Below are positions 1 to 16,400 of a stretch of DNA of 64,000 nucleotides, one piece after another. The position numbers and the translations under genes were made by a program. The stretch comes from Sapria himalayana (taxonomy: Eukaryota; Streptophyta; Magnoliopsida; Malpighiales; Rafflesiaceae), in assembly GCA_029783825.1 (NCBI GenBank), contig JAREIK010016192.1:29937-93936 (forward strand). Direction: 5' to 3'. The notes beneath the pieces were generated by a model. It had not been told where the DNA came from. It made no database searches and was given only the letters and a program-made list of their open reading frames with translations. Numbering within the stretch: the first letter of the stretch is position 1; every line of letters starts with the position of its first letter.

Positions 1-85
1 ATGATTAGATATATTGATAGACAGATGATATCTAGATTGACAGACAAAAGATAAAAGATTGATAGTTTGATATATAGATAGATTG

Positions 86-116
<31 letters not shown>

Positions 117-2789
117 GACAGATAGATAATAATTTGATAAATAGATAGAAAGTTATTGGATAGATAGATAGACGGATAGATAGATAGATAGACAGACAGA
201 CAGATAGATAGATAGACAGATATATAGATAGAAAATATTAAGATAGATTATATATATATAACTAGATAGACAGATAATAGATCGATAGATAAACAAATAG
301 ATATACCTATCGATAGACAAATAGATATATAGAAAGATAGATATACATATATATAGACATGAAATATAGATAGATAGACATATTGATGGATAGATATATA
401 GGCAGATAGATACAATAAAAGATATATAATTAGATATGCATATGATCAAAGGATATGTAGATATAGAAAATAAATTGACAATATATAGGTAGATAGATAC
501 ATAGAAGATATATAATTAGATATGTAGTTTGATCGATAGATATGTAGATAGATAGATTGAAAATATAATAGACAAATAGATTTAGTAGATAGATAGAGAC
601 GATAGATAGAATGATAGTGAGATAGATAGACATTAGATAGATAATAGGCAAATAGATAGATAATTAAAAGACAAATAGATAGAAATATATAGCCATGTAT
701 ATACAAATAGATATACAAATAGATAGACATATAGATAGATATATAGACAGAAATAAAGATAGATATTGATAGCAAGATAGAGCAGAAAGAAAGACAATAG
801 AATGACATAGATAGATAACAGACATACATATTAGATAGACAATAGATAGATATATACATATGATAGATAGATAGAATTAATAATTAAGAGAGACAAATAG
901 ATAGATATATAGATAGTCAGATTGATAGAAGCAATAGATCGCATATTCAATAGTCGGTTGATAGACATATTTATAGATAGCTTAAGAGAAATATTGTATA
1001 GATAGATTGAAAGAAAGATTGATAGAGAGATTGATAGGTAGATTGATTTATAGCTTCATATATAGATGATAGATTGATTGATAGTCAGATAGATAAACAG
1101 ATTGATTGATACATTGATAGATAGATTGATAGATATTGATAGACAAATTGATATATAGATTGTAGAATATTAATAAATAGTTAATAGACAAATATAGATA
1201 TATTATAGAGAGATAGATAGATGGATAAATAGAAAGATATATAGATAAATAGACAATAGCATTGATTGAAAGACAAACAGATAGATAGATAAAGATAGGT
1301 TATTATATAGACAGACAAATAAATAGATAGATTAGTTAGATAGTTAGTGGCATAAAGAAAGATAGATAGATAGATAGGCTGATATTCATAGATCGATAGA
1401 TAAACATAAATATATAGAAAGTTATATAATAGATATTAAAATAAATATACAGATAAATAGAAGGTTATATAAATAGATAGACATGTAGATAGATAGATAG
1501 TTAGATAGAACGAAAGAAAAAAGATTGATATACAGATAGACGGAGAGATGGATAGATAGATAGATCGATATATAAATAGATAGACAAATATCTAGACATA
1601 AACAAATATAGTCAAAAGATATACAAATAGATAGGCATAGAGACTATTAGATAGATAATTTGATAGATAAATTGTTAAATAGATTGATAAACAAAACATA
1701 GATAGATTGATAGACATATTAAGACAGATATGCAGACAGATAGTTAGAAAATTGATAAATATATGATAGACATTGATAGATAGAGAGACATAGAGAGAGA
1801 GAGAGAGAGATAGAAATAGATATATGCAAAGATTGATAGACATAATTATAAATAGATTTAGAGATAGACTGATAGTCATATTGATAGACACATTGATAGA
1901 CAAAATGATAGACAGATGATAGATTGATTGATTAATAGATTGATAAACATATAGATAGATATATATATAGACAGATAGATAGAAAGATAGATATATAGAG
2001 AGATAGTAGATGACATATAATAAATAGATAAATAAATAGATAAATAGACACATAAATAGATAGATAAAGAATAATAAATATTTAGAATGACAGATAGATG
2101 ATAGATATATGAAAGATAGATTGATAGAAAGATTGAAAGACATTTAGGTAGATAGATATGTAGATATATTGATAGAAATATTTATAGCTAGATTGATAGA
2201 CATATTGAAAGAATGATTTATAGACAAATAGATAGATAGATATATAGATAGATATATAAATAGATAGAACAGAAAGATACATAGTTAGATATCTAGATAA
2301 ATAAATATAGATTGACAAACAAATAATTAGAAAGAAAGATAGATAGAGAGATAGCTATCAGATATAGATAGATATATAGATGCACAGATAAATAGATTGA
2401 GAGACAGATAGATAGATAGATAGGTAGGTATGTAGGTAGGTAGGTAGATAGATAGGTAGGTAGGTAGGTAGATAGATATACAGACAGATAGATATTTAGA
2501 TAGATAAACAAATAGATAGACTATAAATAGAATGTAGATCGATAGATAAAAAGATAGGTAAATGGATTAGATAGATATCCATATTGATAGATAGGCATAT
2601 ACATAGATATACAAATAGCCAAACATTAAGATTTACGATATATAGTATGATGTACAAATTATTGGGCATATTTATTGACAGATACATAAAATGTTTGATA
2701 GAGATATATAGACAAATATATAAAAAATATATAAACAAATAGATAACATATCAATAGATAGATATATAGGTATTTAGATAGATAGATAG
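1..2789. repeat. Degenerate TAGA/GATA tetranucleotide array, first segment
   Basis: The + strand is almost entirely TAGA units with frequent variants (GACA, GATT, AATA, TATA) and short TA runs such as the one near 88-112. It is not a clean microsatellite: long stretches of variant units alternate, as expected of an old array spread by slippage and unequal exchange. The array starts before the window and continues after the insertion at 2790-3332, so both sides are one array. Only the complementary (TCTA) strand is free of stop codons, which explains the apparent minus-strand reading frames. No gene is supported. Confidence 0.95.
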
Positions 2790-3332
2790 TGCTGCATTTG
2801 TATTTTGTTTTAACTTAATAATCTGTTTAATATTTTCATGTAAGTGCAGTAAAGGAAATATTACAAGCCCGGGGATGCAGCAGTAGCACAATAACGGAGG
2901 TCCCACTGTCTGGTCAGCGGGCCGAAATTTTTGGAGCAGAGCCTGGCCCGGTCCATGATCTGACCCGCTTCGGTTAAATGAACCGACTATTTATTTTTGT
3001 ATAAATGATTTGTATTTATTTTTCGGGTGGCTGTTTTTGACCCGGTTGAACTGTTCATCTTCTCCTCTCCCTCTATCTGCGCGATTTCGTGACTGTTCCA
3101 TGCTGCATACTGTAAGACGTTATTCCTGGTTTTAATCTGTAACGCATAAGCATTTTCCAGTGGAGGTAGCTAGTCGTACTGAGCGACTATGCGAACACAT
3201 TATTTGCTGTGTTTGATTTCTCGTTTTGTTCTGTCGTGGATGCTTGTGGATTGGGATATATATTGCTTGTTTCTGTGTTTTCTTTGTTTTCTGTTTCTTA
3301 ATCTACTACCCGTGGAAGCGCGATTGCCAACA
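2790..3332. mobile_element. Solo-LTR-like insertion in the TAGA array
   Basis: A 543-bp block of ordinary mixed-composition DNA sits sharply inside the array. It starts TGCTGC and ends CCAACA, so it has the TG...CA ends of an LTR (TGTTGG...GCAGCA on the minus strand). It is flanked on both sides by GATAG, a possible 5-bp target duplication. A TATA-like GTATAAATG lies near 2999 on the + strand and CAATATATATCCC on the minus strand. No gag, pol or primer-binding site is present, so a solo LTR is the best reading. Because the flanks are GATA repeats, the 5-bp match is weak evidence. The GC-rich stretch near 2920-2975 resembles hAT subterminal DNA, so a non-LTR origin remains possible. Confidence 0.5.
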
Positions 3333-5997
3333 GATAGTATATAGCTATATACATAAATTGATAGATAGCAATAATATAGATTGATAGAATTGATTGAAAA
3401 ATAGATAGATACACAAATAGATAGAAGATAGATAGATAGATAGGTAACATCTAGATATAGACTAGATAGGTAGGTAGCTATATTCATCGACCATTAGATA
3501 CACTCATAAATAGGCTATATCTAGACAAATTGATAGATATAATATGAAGAGATAGATAGATAGATATACAAAAGATATACAGATAGATAGAAATATAAAG
3601 AAAAAATCGATAGATATATTGATAGATCGACAGATAGATAGTAGATAGATAAATAATAGATAGATATATAGATAAAAAACATATATAAACATATAGATAG
3701 ATAGATTTTATAGATAGGTTGATAGACATTGAAATAAATAGATAGATAAACCCATAATAGAAAATAGATATACATAGATATAGACAGATAGATAGACAAA
3801 TAGATAGATAGATTGTTATAAAGAAGATAGACAAAATAATGAAAAACAAATAGATAGACAGAAAGATCGACTAATAGATAGATAGATAGAAATAAAGATA
3901 GATAGAATGATAGAGAGAAATATAGATAGATAGATAGTTATATAAAAGATAGATTGGTATATAAATAGATAGATATATAGATAGAAATATATATAATATA
4001 TATATAGAGTATTTTTATAGATAAGTAGATAAAATCTAGACAAATAGATAGACACATGGATAGATAGATAGATAGATAACAAAATAGATATAAAGATGAT
4101 AGACCGGCAGACAGAAGCTAGATAGATAAATTCGATAGATAGACTATGCAGATAGATAGAACAATATATACATAATTAGATAGATAGATATAATATTGAT
4201 AGAAGATGATAGATTAATTAATAGATAGATTAAAGATGGATGATAGACAGATTAATAGATAGATTTAAAGATAGATGATTGATAGATTGATAATCAGATT
4301 GATAGATAAAAAGATAGATAGATTGAGATTATAGATAGATAGTATAGATAGCTAGATGGATAGATAAGATAATAAACATATTATTAGAGAATAGATAGAA
4401 GATAATAGATATATAAATAGAAATATAGATAGACAAATAGATAAATAGAAAGAAAGTAAATAGATAGACCCTATAATTAGACAAATAGATATATAAAAAG
4501 ATAGATAGATAGGTAGGTAGGTAGATAGTATGAACTAAAAGATATATAAATAGACTCTAAAGACAGACAGATAGACTAGACAGATAAATAGACAAATAGA
4601 TAGATTTATTGATAGAAAGATAGATATTAAACACAATAGATAGACAAATAGATAGACATATTAATAAATATATTGATTGAAAGATAAATATGAAGATTGA
4701 TAAAAGCTATTATTTAGATGATAAACAGTTAGAAAGACAGATAGATAGACAGATAGATAGAGAGATAGATAGAATTTATAGATATATAGATAGAGATATA
4801 AATATATATATAGACTACTAAATATACACATTTAAAGATAGTTAGTTAGATAAATAGGCAGATATATAATAGATAGATACATAGATAGACAAATAATAGA
4901 ACGATAGATACATAGATAGATATACATATAAACAGATGAGATGATGATTATAGATAGTTGATAGATAGAAATATTATAGACAGCTTTATTGACATATTGA
5001 AAGATATATTTATAGGCATAGTAATATACAGATTGATAGATAGATTTAGAGATATATTATAGACAAATTAATTGACAAATTAAAGATAGATAGAAAAAGA
5101 GATTGATATATAGATAGATAGATATATTTATAGATAGATAGATAGACATATAGAGAGAAAAATAAAAGATAGATAAATAGACAGACATATAAATCAATTA
5201 TTATACTAATAGATAGAAAAATTATTATATAGATAGATAGAAAGATAGATTGATAGATATTAGGATAGATAAATATTAAGATAAACATATAGTTAGATAG
5301 ATATATAAACAAATAGATTAGATAGATATATAGATAATAGATAGATACATAGATAGATAGACAAATATAAAGATAGATCAACAGATAGCTAGAAAGAAAA
5401 ATAGATAGATAGATAGACAAATAGATAGACAAATAGATAGATAGATAGATTGACAAATAGATAGACAGATAGATAGAAAGATATAGAGACAAATAGATGT
5501 AATATTGATAGAAAAAAAATAGACAAATAGATAGACACAATGATAGAGAAGCACATAGATAGATAGATAATTATACAGATTGATAGATAATTAATCACCA
5601 TTTTATAGACATAGAGATAGAAAGATTGATAGACAATTATTTGATAGATAGATGATAGACACATTGTTAGAGAAATTGATAGAAAAATTGATAGATAGAT
5701 TGATATTCATAATAATAGAAAGATTGATAGACAAATAGATAGATATATTATTAGATACATAGATAGAAAATAAATAGACAAATATATAGATATTTAGATA
5801 GACAAATAGATACATAGATAGCTAATTAGTTAGATAAATAGAAAGATAAATCGATAGATACACAAATAGATCGATAGATAGGTTATACACAAGTAGATAG
5901 ATAGATAGATAGTTATATAGATATCAATATAGTTAGATAGATAATTAGACAAATAGAAAGATAGATAGATAGATAATTAGACAAATAGATAGACCAT

Positions 5998-6030
<33 letters not shown>

Positions 6031-6593
6031 AGATAGACATAAAGAGAGACAGATAAATAAATGGATTATTAGATTGATACTTTTACAGTTAGATATATAG
6101 ATAAATAAACATATAGATAGATAGAGACAATATAGATAGATAGATATATAGATAGATAAATTGAAAAACAAATTTATACACCTATTGATAGATAGAAAGA
6201 TAGACATATAGATAAGCAGATAAATCTACATGATAGAATGACATATAGATAGATAGATTGATTGATTGATAGAAAGATAATAGACAGATAGATAGACATA
6301 TATAAGATATATAAATAGACAAATAGATAGATAGGTAAATAGAAAGATAGATGGAGAGATAGTTAGACAATTAGATAGATACTTATATAGACAAATAGAT
6401 AGATAAATAGATATATACATTTATAGATAAATAGATGGATAGAAAGATAGATTGATGATTGATATGTTGATACACAAATAGATAGATAGATAGATAGAGA
6501 GATAGATAAAGAGATTGATTGATTGATAGATATATAAAAATATACGATACAAAAGAAAGAAAGAAGATAATAAGAAGATAGATAGATAGATAG

Positions 6594-6626
<33 letters not shown>

Positions 6627-9159
6627 TAGACAGTTAGTTAGTTAATTAGTTAGTTATATAGATAAACAGATTGATAACAGATAGCTTAGTCATATAGAAC
6701 AATAAATTATTAGACTATTAGATGAGAGATAGATAGACTATAGGTAGGGATATAGATTGATAGATAAATAAAATGATATATATATATATACAAATTGATA
6801 GATAGATAGATAAATTGAAAAAAAAATAGATAGACTAATAAGTAGATAAATAGATAGATAGATAGATTTATAAATAAATAGATAGATAGACATAGTTATA
6901 GATAATTTGATAGACATTTTGATATAGAGATTGATAGACTAATTTATAGACAAATTAATAGATAGATTTCTATGTAGATTGATAGAAAGATAGATTGAGA
7001 GATATATAGACAGATTAATAAATTGATTGATAGAAAGTTAGATAGATAGATAGACATATCGATAAAGAGATAGATAGATATTAGATAGATATATAGAAAG
7101 ATAGATAGTTATAAAATAGATAGATAGACATATAGATTGTCTGATCATATAGAAAGATTGATTAAGAGATTGATATATAGTTTTATAGATAGATTGATAA
7201 ATAGATTGATAAATAGATAGATAGACAGATTGATAGTGATATATATATATATATATAAAGATATTGAGAAATATAGATAGATTTTTAAACTGATAGATAG
7301 GAAGATAATTAGATTGAGAGAGAGATAGATAGATAGACATTAAAATCAATAGATATGCAGATAGATAAATAGATATATTGATAGGCAGATTGATAGACAT
7401 ATTGAAAGAAAGATTAATAGTTAGTTTGTTAGATAGATTAATAGATAGATAGATAGATTGATTGATAGACATAATGATAGATAGTTTGATAGACAGATAG
7501 ATGGACATATATATAGATAAAATTTTTGATAGACATATATATAGACAGATAGATCGATAGATTATTATGAGATATATAGAATGATTATTATATAGAGATA
7601 TAGATATGTTAATAAACATTAAAATAGATAGATAGTTAGACAGATGATAGATAGACACATATATCGATATATAGATAGATATATAGATAGATAGTTAGTT
7701 AGATAGTCCAATAGATAGACATATAGATAAAAATAGATAAACAAATAGATAGATAGATAGATACATACACAGATTGATATACCGAATGATGTAAAGATAT
7801 ATAGACAGGCAGAAAGACAAATAGATAGATAGATAGATTGATTGATTTATAATATCATTATTAGACAGATTAATAGATAAAATTACAAATAGATTGATAG
7901 ATAAATTAATAGATAAATTGATAGATAAATTGATGGACAGTTTAATAGATATATTGATATATAGATATATATAAAGATTAATAGAAAGTTAGATAAACAA
8001 ATGAATAGATAGATAGATGTTTTGAAAGAAAGAAAGATAGATAAATAGATAGATATTTAGATTATTAGATAGATAGATAGACACATAGATAGATAAATAG
8101 ATAGATAAACAAATATATTGATAGATAGTTAGTCAAATAGATAAATAGATAGATCATTATATAAATAGATAGATAGTTAGATTGATAGAAAGATAGACAT
8201 ATAGATAGACAAATACATATACAAATAGATAGACAGATAGATAGACATCAAGATAGATAGGTTAATAGATAGATAGAGAGATAGACAAATAGATAGACAT
8301 ATAGATAAAAATATAGAAAGAAAGAAATAAAGATAGATAGATAGTTAGATAGACAGATAGCTAGATAGACATAGATAGACAAATAGATATACAAATAGAA
8401 AGATAGTTTGATTGAAAAGTTTCTAAACAAGTTGTTAGATAGATACATAGACAGATACTGAGATCAATTGATAGATATAAAGATAGACAAATAGAGAGAA
8501 TGATCGATATAAAAATAGATAGATAGATAGAAAAGTAGATAAATAGATATATCAGTAGATAGGTAAATAGATGGATAGAAAGAGAGATAGAGAAATTGAT
8601 AGATAGATTAATAAAAAGATTGATAGATCAATTGATAGATAGTTTGATAGACATATATATAGATAGATAGGTGGGTATGTAGGTAGATTGATAAATATAT
8701 AGATAGATAGACAAATTGATAGATAGATTGATAGATATATAGATAAACATACTAATAGACATATATAGAGAGTAATATATAGATTATTTGATACGGAAAT
8801 TATTAGCCATATTGATTGATGGATACATGGATAGTTTGTATAAAGAGATATACAAATAGATAGACAAATAGATAAACAAATAGATAGATATATCAATAGA
8901 TAGCTAAATAGATATATTCATAGATAAATAGATATATAGATAAATAGATAGACAGATTGATAAATAGAATTATAGACAAATTAATAAGTAGATTGATAGA
9001 CATATTGATAGATATATTCATAACAAATTGATAGATAGATTAATATATAGATTTATAGACATATAGTTAGATAAATAGGTAGATAGATAGAGAGGTAGAT
9101 ATATAGATAGAGAGAGACCATAGATAGATATAGATAAATAGATATATAGATAGATAGAT

Positions 9160-9194
<35 letters not shown>

Positions 9195-11535
9195 TAGATA
9201 GATATATAGATAGACACATATACAGATTGAATGATAGATAGACTGATAAATAGACAATACATACACAGATAGATACACATATTGATAGATAGATAGATAG
9301 ATAGATAGTTTGATAGACAAATTGATAGATAAAAAGATAAACAGATTGAGAGATAGATGGATAAACAAATAGATAGGCGCATAAAAGGAAAATAATTAAA
9401 TTGATAAATAGTTAATTAGATTGATAGAAAGATGGACATATTATTAGATAGATAGATCGAAAATTAATAGATAGATATATTGATAGATATAGATAGAGCG
9501 GACATTAATATAGACAGATGATAGACATGCAGATAAATAGATAAATGACAGAAAGATAGATAAAATACATATAGATATATAGATATATATATATATATAG
9601 AAAAATAGACAGATAGATAGACATATATATAGATAGACTTACATATAGGTAGATAGATAGACAAATATATATAAAGATAGACAGACAGATAGATAGATAG
9701 ACAAATTCATAAACATCTATATAAAATAATAGATATAAATATAGGTAGCCATATTGATAGAAAAATTGATCGACATATTAATAGGTAGATATATAAATTT
9801 ATTGATAGATTATTAAACAAATTGATAGAAAGATTGATAGAGAGATTAATAGATAGATTAATAGAAAGATTGAAGACATATTGATACATTGATAGATAGA
9901 TAGACATATTGATAGATTGAATATTAGATAGATACATAGAAAATAAATATACAGATAGTTAAATAGATTGATTGATTGATAGTCTGATAGATAGATATAA
10001 AGTTTGATATAAAGAAAGAAAGATATATAGATAACAAATAGATAAATAGATAAATACACAGATAGATAAAAGGTAGATAGATAGATAGATAGATAAAGTT
10101 ACAACATAGATAGATAGATAGACATATATAAACATATATAAACATATAGATAGATAGATATATAAATAGTTAGACACATATATAGATAGTTAGATATATA
10201 AATAAATAAATAGATAATTAAATAGACAGACAGATAGACGAATAGATAGATAATTAAATAGTGAAATAGATAGATAGATAGATAAATACAAATATAGATA
10301 GATAGATAGATAGACAGATAGATATGCTGATAAATAAACAAATTTATAAATAGATAGATAGTCAGATAGATAAACATATAGAAAGACATATTGATAAACA
10401 AATAGATAGACAGATAGATAGATAGATATATAAATACATGGATGGATAGATAGATAGACAGATAGAAATATAGTTTAGATAGATATATAGATAGACATAT
10501 TGATTGATAAAAGATAGATTTATAGACAGACAACTTGAGAGACATATAGATTTTCAGACAGATATAAAAATAGACAGATAAATATACTATTTGATAAACA
10601 AATAGATAAATAGATAAAAATATAGATAGATATACATACAGACATAAATATAGATAGGTAGATAGAAAGATAAAAAGATAGATAGATAGATAGATAAATA
10701 GACATATAAATAAATAGAGATATAGATAAATAAATAAATAAATAGAGAGATAGAAAGACAAACATGTAGAAAGACAGACAAAGATATAGACAGACAAACA
10801 AATAGGTAGATAGATAAACAAATAGGTAGACAGAGAGAAAGATACGTAGATAGATAGAAAAACAGACGGATAATATATATAGATAGATAAAAAGATAGAT
10901 AGGAAAATAGATAGATAGATTGATTGATAGACACATAGATATAAAGACAAATAGATTGATAGACAGATAGTTAGTTAGTTAGAGAGAGATAGAAGATTAA
11001 TAGAGAGGTAGATAGATAGATAGATAGATAGAGAAACAAAAAGATAGATAGAGAGATAGACAAATAGACAGACAAATAGACATAAAGAAAGATTGAATGA
11101 TATATAGTTAGATAGATAAATAGATAGACATATAAATGAATAGAAAACATATATAGATAGATAGTTAGATAGAAAGACAGATAGATAGTTTATAATGAAA
11201 GACAAATATATAAATAGATAATTAGTTAGATAGATAGATAGACAAATAGATATATAGAAAATAGTAAGATAAACAGATGCACAAATTGATAGATAGATTG
11301 ATAGGTAGGTGGATTGATATATAGATTGATAAATATATAATAGTCATATATATGATAGATAGATAAATAGATCGTAAGAAAGAATGATAGATAAATAGAT
11401 ATAAATAGATAAATAGATAGATATGTAGAAATATAGATAGACTAATAGAAAGAAACAAAAGAAATACACACACACAACACACAGAGATAGATAGATAAAC
11501 ATGACCATAATTAGATAGAAGAAAGATACATAATT

Positions 11536-11571
<36 letters not shown>

Positions 11572-12348
11572 AACTAGATAAAAAGTCATATAGATATATA
11601 GATAGATAAACAAATAGATATATAGATAGATAAACAAATAGATATATAGATAGATAACAATAGATATATAGATAGATAAAGAGAGAGATAGATAGAGAGA
11701 TAGATAGATAGATAAAAATACATAGATAGATAGATTGATTGATATAATAGATAGATAGATAGATAGATAGATTGATTGATTGATAAAATGATTGATAGAT
11801 AGATAGACAGAAGACATATAGATAGATAGATTGATTGATTAATTGATAGATAGATAGATAGAAAACAAGCAAAAAAGATAGATGGATGGATAATTAGATA
11901 GATAATTAGATAGATATATAGAAAGAAAGATAGAAAGATAGATAATTACATATTAGATAGATTGTAGTTATATAGTTAGATATATTGATATATAGATATA
12001 TAAATAGATAGACAAGTGGATAGACCTACAAATAGATAGATAGATAGAAATATATTTGTATACATATAGATAGACAACTAGATAGATAGACATAAGACAA
12101 ATAGATAGATTGACATATACACAGATAGATGATAAAGAGTTATACTACTATATTTATAAACATATAAATAGTTAGATAGACAGATAGATAATAGATAGAT
12201 AAATAGATTGATATGTAGAAATATAGATAGATTTATAGATATATAGGTAGATAGATAGATAATAGATAAGAAGATAGATAGAAAGAAGATAAATAAATAC
12301 ATTGATTGATAAATAGATTGATTGATAGGAATTTATTTAGATAGAGAG

Positions 12349-12389
<41 letters not shown>

Positions 12390-13412
12390 TAGGAATATAT
12401 ATAGATAGATAGATAGATACACATACAAAAGGATAGATATAAAGATATATATATAAAGAAAGGCAAATAAATAGAAAACCATATAGATAGATAGATAGAA
12501 TGACACATTGACATATATACAATAGATAGATTGATAGATAGGGAGATAGATAGATAGATAGATAGATAGATATAGATAGAAAGATAGATATATGTTTGAT
12601 AGATATATAGAGATATACATAGATAAATATATGTATATATATATATACATATAATAGATAGATAGGTAGATAGACAGATAGATAATTACATATTAGATAG
12701 ATAGATAGATCGATATATAGTTAGATAAATAAAAATATAGATATATAGATAGATCGATAGATAGATATATAGATATATAAATAGATAAACAAGTAGATAG
12801 ATCTAGAAATAGACAGCTTGGTAGAATATATATATTACATAATTAGATAAATAACGTCATATAGATAGACATATATTCAATGAGACAGATAGGTAGGTAG
12901 GTAGGTACTGATTTATATAACTAAATAGAAAAACATATAGATAGATAGATAGATTCATAGATAGATAGTTAGATAGATTCATAGATATATAGATTGGTAG
13001 ATAGGTAGATAGTTAGATAGATAGGTAGATATATATTATATATATGTGTGTGTGTGGTTGTGTGTGTGTGTGTGTTGCATGTATATGTATGTATCTTATG
13101 TATGGTAATAGATAGATATATAAATAGATAGTCAGATCATTAGATAGTCAAATAATCAGATAGTTAGTTAGTTAGATAGAATTAAAACAAATAGATAGAT
13201 AGATAAATAGACAAATAGAAAGATAGAAAGACATACTGATAGACAGATTTATAGATAGAAATAAAGATAAATATATAAATAAAATGTAGACAGATAGAAA
13301 TATAGACAGGTAGAAATATTGAAAGATAGAAATATAGAAAAAAAATAGATAGATAGATTATGAGACTAACTAATAGATAGATAGAGATATAGATAAACAA
13401 AAACATAGATAT

Positions 13413-13461
<49 letters not shown>

Positions 13462-16400
13462 CATAGACACACAAAATTCGTTAGTTAGTTAGATATATAT
13501 ATATAGATAATTAGAAAGAAAGTTAGATATAAAAATATATAATTAATAGTTAGATAGATAGTTAGATAATTAGATAATTAAGATAGATAAATAGAAAGAT
13601 TGAAAGAAAGTTATATTATGAGCGATTGATAGGTCGATGGACTAATAGATAGATAGATTGATTGATTCATATATAGATAGAATATAGACAAAAAGCTAGA
13701 TATAGGGATCTGCATAATGACAAATAGATAATTAAATATATTGAAAGTATCGACATAAATATAATTAGATATATAGATACATAGATAGATAATAGATTAG
13801 ATAGATATATAAATTGATAACAACTAGATAGACAGACATATAGTCAGATAATAGATAGAATGTTTTAAAGATAGACAACGAGATAGATATGTAGAAAGAT
13901 AGATATTAAGATATATAATATTTAGATATATAGACAACTTCATAGATACCGACATATAACATGATAATATATAGACAAATAGAAAGATATATAGATAGAT
14001 AGATATATAGAAGATTTATATATAGATAGATTGGTAGATAGATAGATATAGAGATAAATACATATATAGATAGATAAATACATAGACAAATAAACATATT
14101 AGATATATATATATATAATATATATATATAGATATATAAAACGATGATGATATATAGATATATAAAATAATAGATATATAGATAGATAGAAATATATACT
14201 AAAAAATATATAAATAGATAGATAGACAAATAAATAAATACATAGACATATAGATAGACAAATAGGTAGATAACAGACAAATAGATAGTCAAATAGATAG
14301 ATAGATAGACAGAATATAGACAGACAGATAGATAGAAAAATAGACATACAAAAAGACTAACAGATAAACGAAAGATAGAAATATAGTAGATATTTAGTAG
14401 ATAAATAAATAAATATATAGATAGACATATATATAAACATAGATAGATAGATAGATAGATAGACATATAGATAGATAGACTAATTGAAGATAGATAGAAG
14501 ATAGACAGATAGATACATAGATAGGCAAATAGATAGATATATAGAAAGAAAGATATATAGACTAATAGAAAGATAGAAAAATAGATAGACAAACATTTAT
14601 ATAGATAGATAGATATAAAGATAGATAGACAAGAAGCTAGTCAATAGATAGACAAAAGATAGATAGATATACAGGAATAGATAGACATGTAGTTATATAG
14701 ATAGATAAAAGAAGAGATAGACTAACATATAGTTAGACATATAGACTGATAGATATATAGAAGATATACAGATATATATACATATTGCTAGAAAGACAGC
14801 CTAATTGATAGACATTCAAATAGATAAATAGAAAGACAGATAGATATATCTATATAGATTATTAGATAGATAATTAAATAGACATCAATACTAATAGTAG
14901 ATAGATCGATTAATAGATGCATAGATAGACAGATAGATATATAATAGATATACATATAAATAAGTAGATTTAATAGACTAAATGATAGAGATATTGAAAG
15001 ACATTTTGATAGATAGATGATAGATAGATTAAAGACAAATTGATCGATATATCAATAGATAGACTAATAAACAAATATATAGATAGATAGATATAAAGAT
15101 ACACATATTGATAAATATATTGATAACCAAATTAATAGATAGATTGTAGAAATATTGATAGATAGTTGACATATAGATTGAGAGACAGATTGATAGATAG
15201 ATAATAGAGAGATCATAGATTTATTGATAGGTTGAATGATAATAGACTGATAACAGATAGATAGAAAGATAGATAGACAGACAAATATATAGTTAGATAA
15301 ATAGGTAAATTTTTAGATAGATAGATAGATAGATTATTTGATTAATTAATAGATAGATTATAGATAGATATTGATTCATTAATAGATACACAGTTATATA
15401 GACAATTGATAAATTAATTGATAGCCAGATAGATAGACAAATAAACTAATAGATAGACTAATAGATAAACAAATAGATGGATAGATAAATAGATACACAG
15501 ATAGATAATAAGATAAATAGAATGAATGAAGATAGATAGATAAATAGTTAGATAGATAGATAGACAAATAGATAGATAGATTGATTGATAGACAAATAGA
15601 TGGTCAAATATATAGATAGATTAATATATAGATTGATGATAGATAGTCAGATTGATAATTAGATTGAAAGATAGATTTAAAGATTAAATGATCGACAATG
15701 ATAGTTAGATGATAGACAGATTGATAGACAGGTTGGTAAACAATTTGAGGGTTACATTGATATATAGATTTATAGTTAGATAGATAGACATATATATAAT
15801 CATTTAGATAGTTCGAAGATATACAAATAGATATAAAATAGAAAGATAGATAGACGACAGATAGACATATAGTTAGATAAATAAAAATTTAGATAGATAT
15901 ATATATTTGACTTATTAATAAATAGATAGAAATATAAAAAAATAGATAGACAGATAGATATACAAATTGATAATAAATAGACAGAAATAGATAGACAAAT
16001 AGATAGACAGATTGAAAGATAGATAAATAGATGGATAGACAAATAGATAGACAGATAGATAGACATATATTATAGACAGATATACACACAAATGGACAGA
16101 CATATAGACAAAAGATAAATAAATAGATAGATATATAGATAGATAAATAGATAGATAAATCGGTAGATAAAAAATAAATAGACTTATGATATATAGATAG
16201 ATAGACAGAGAGAGTTATAAACAAATAGATATTCAAATATATAGAAGGATAGACAAATAGTTTGATAGATAGATAGAAAATTGATTGATAGATATAATAG
16301 TTAGAGAGAAAGATTGACGAAATATAGACAAACAAAAAGACTGACATATAGACAAAAAGATAGACCAAGCAGAAATATAAATATATAGATAGATAAGGAG

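Noticed and set aside
3200..3487. 95-codon minus-strand ORF
   Set aside because: It bridges the LTR-like insertion and the array; no retrotransposon protein features.
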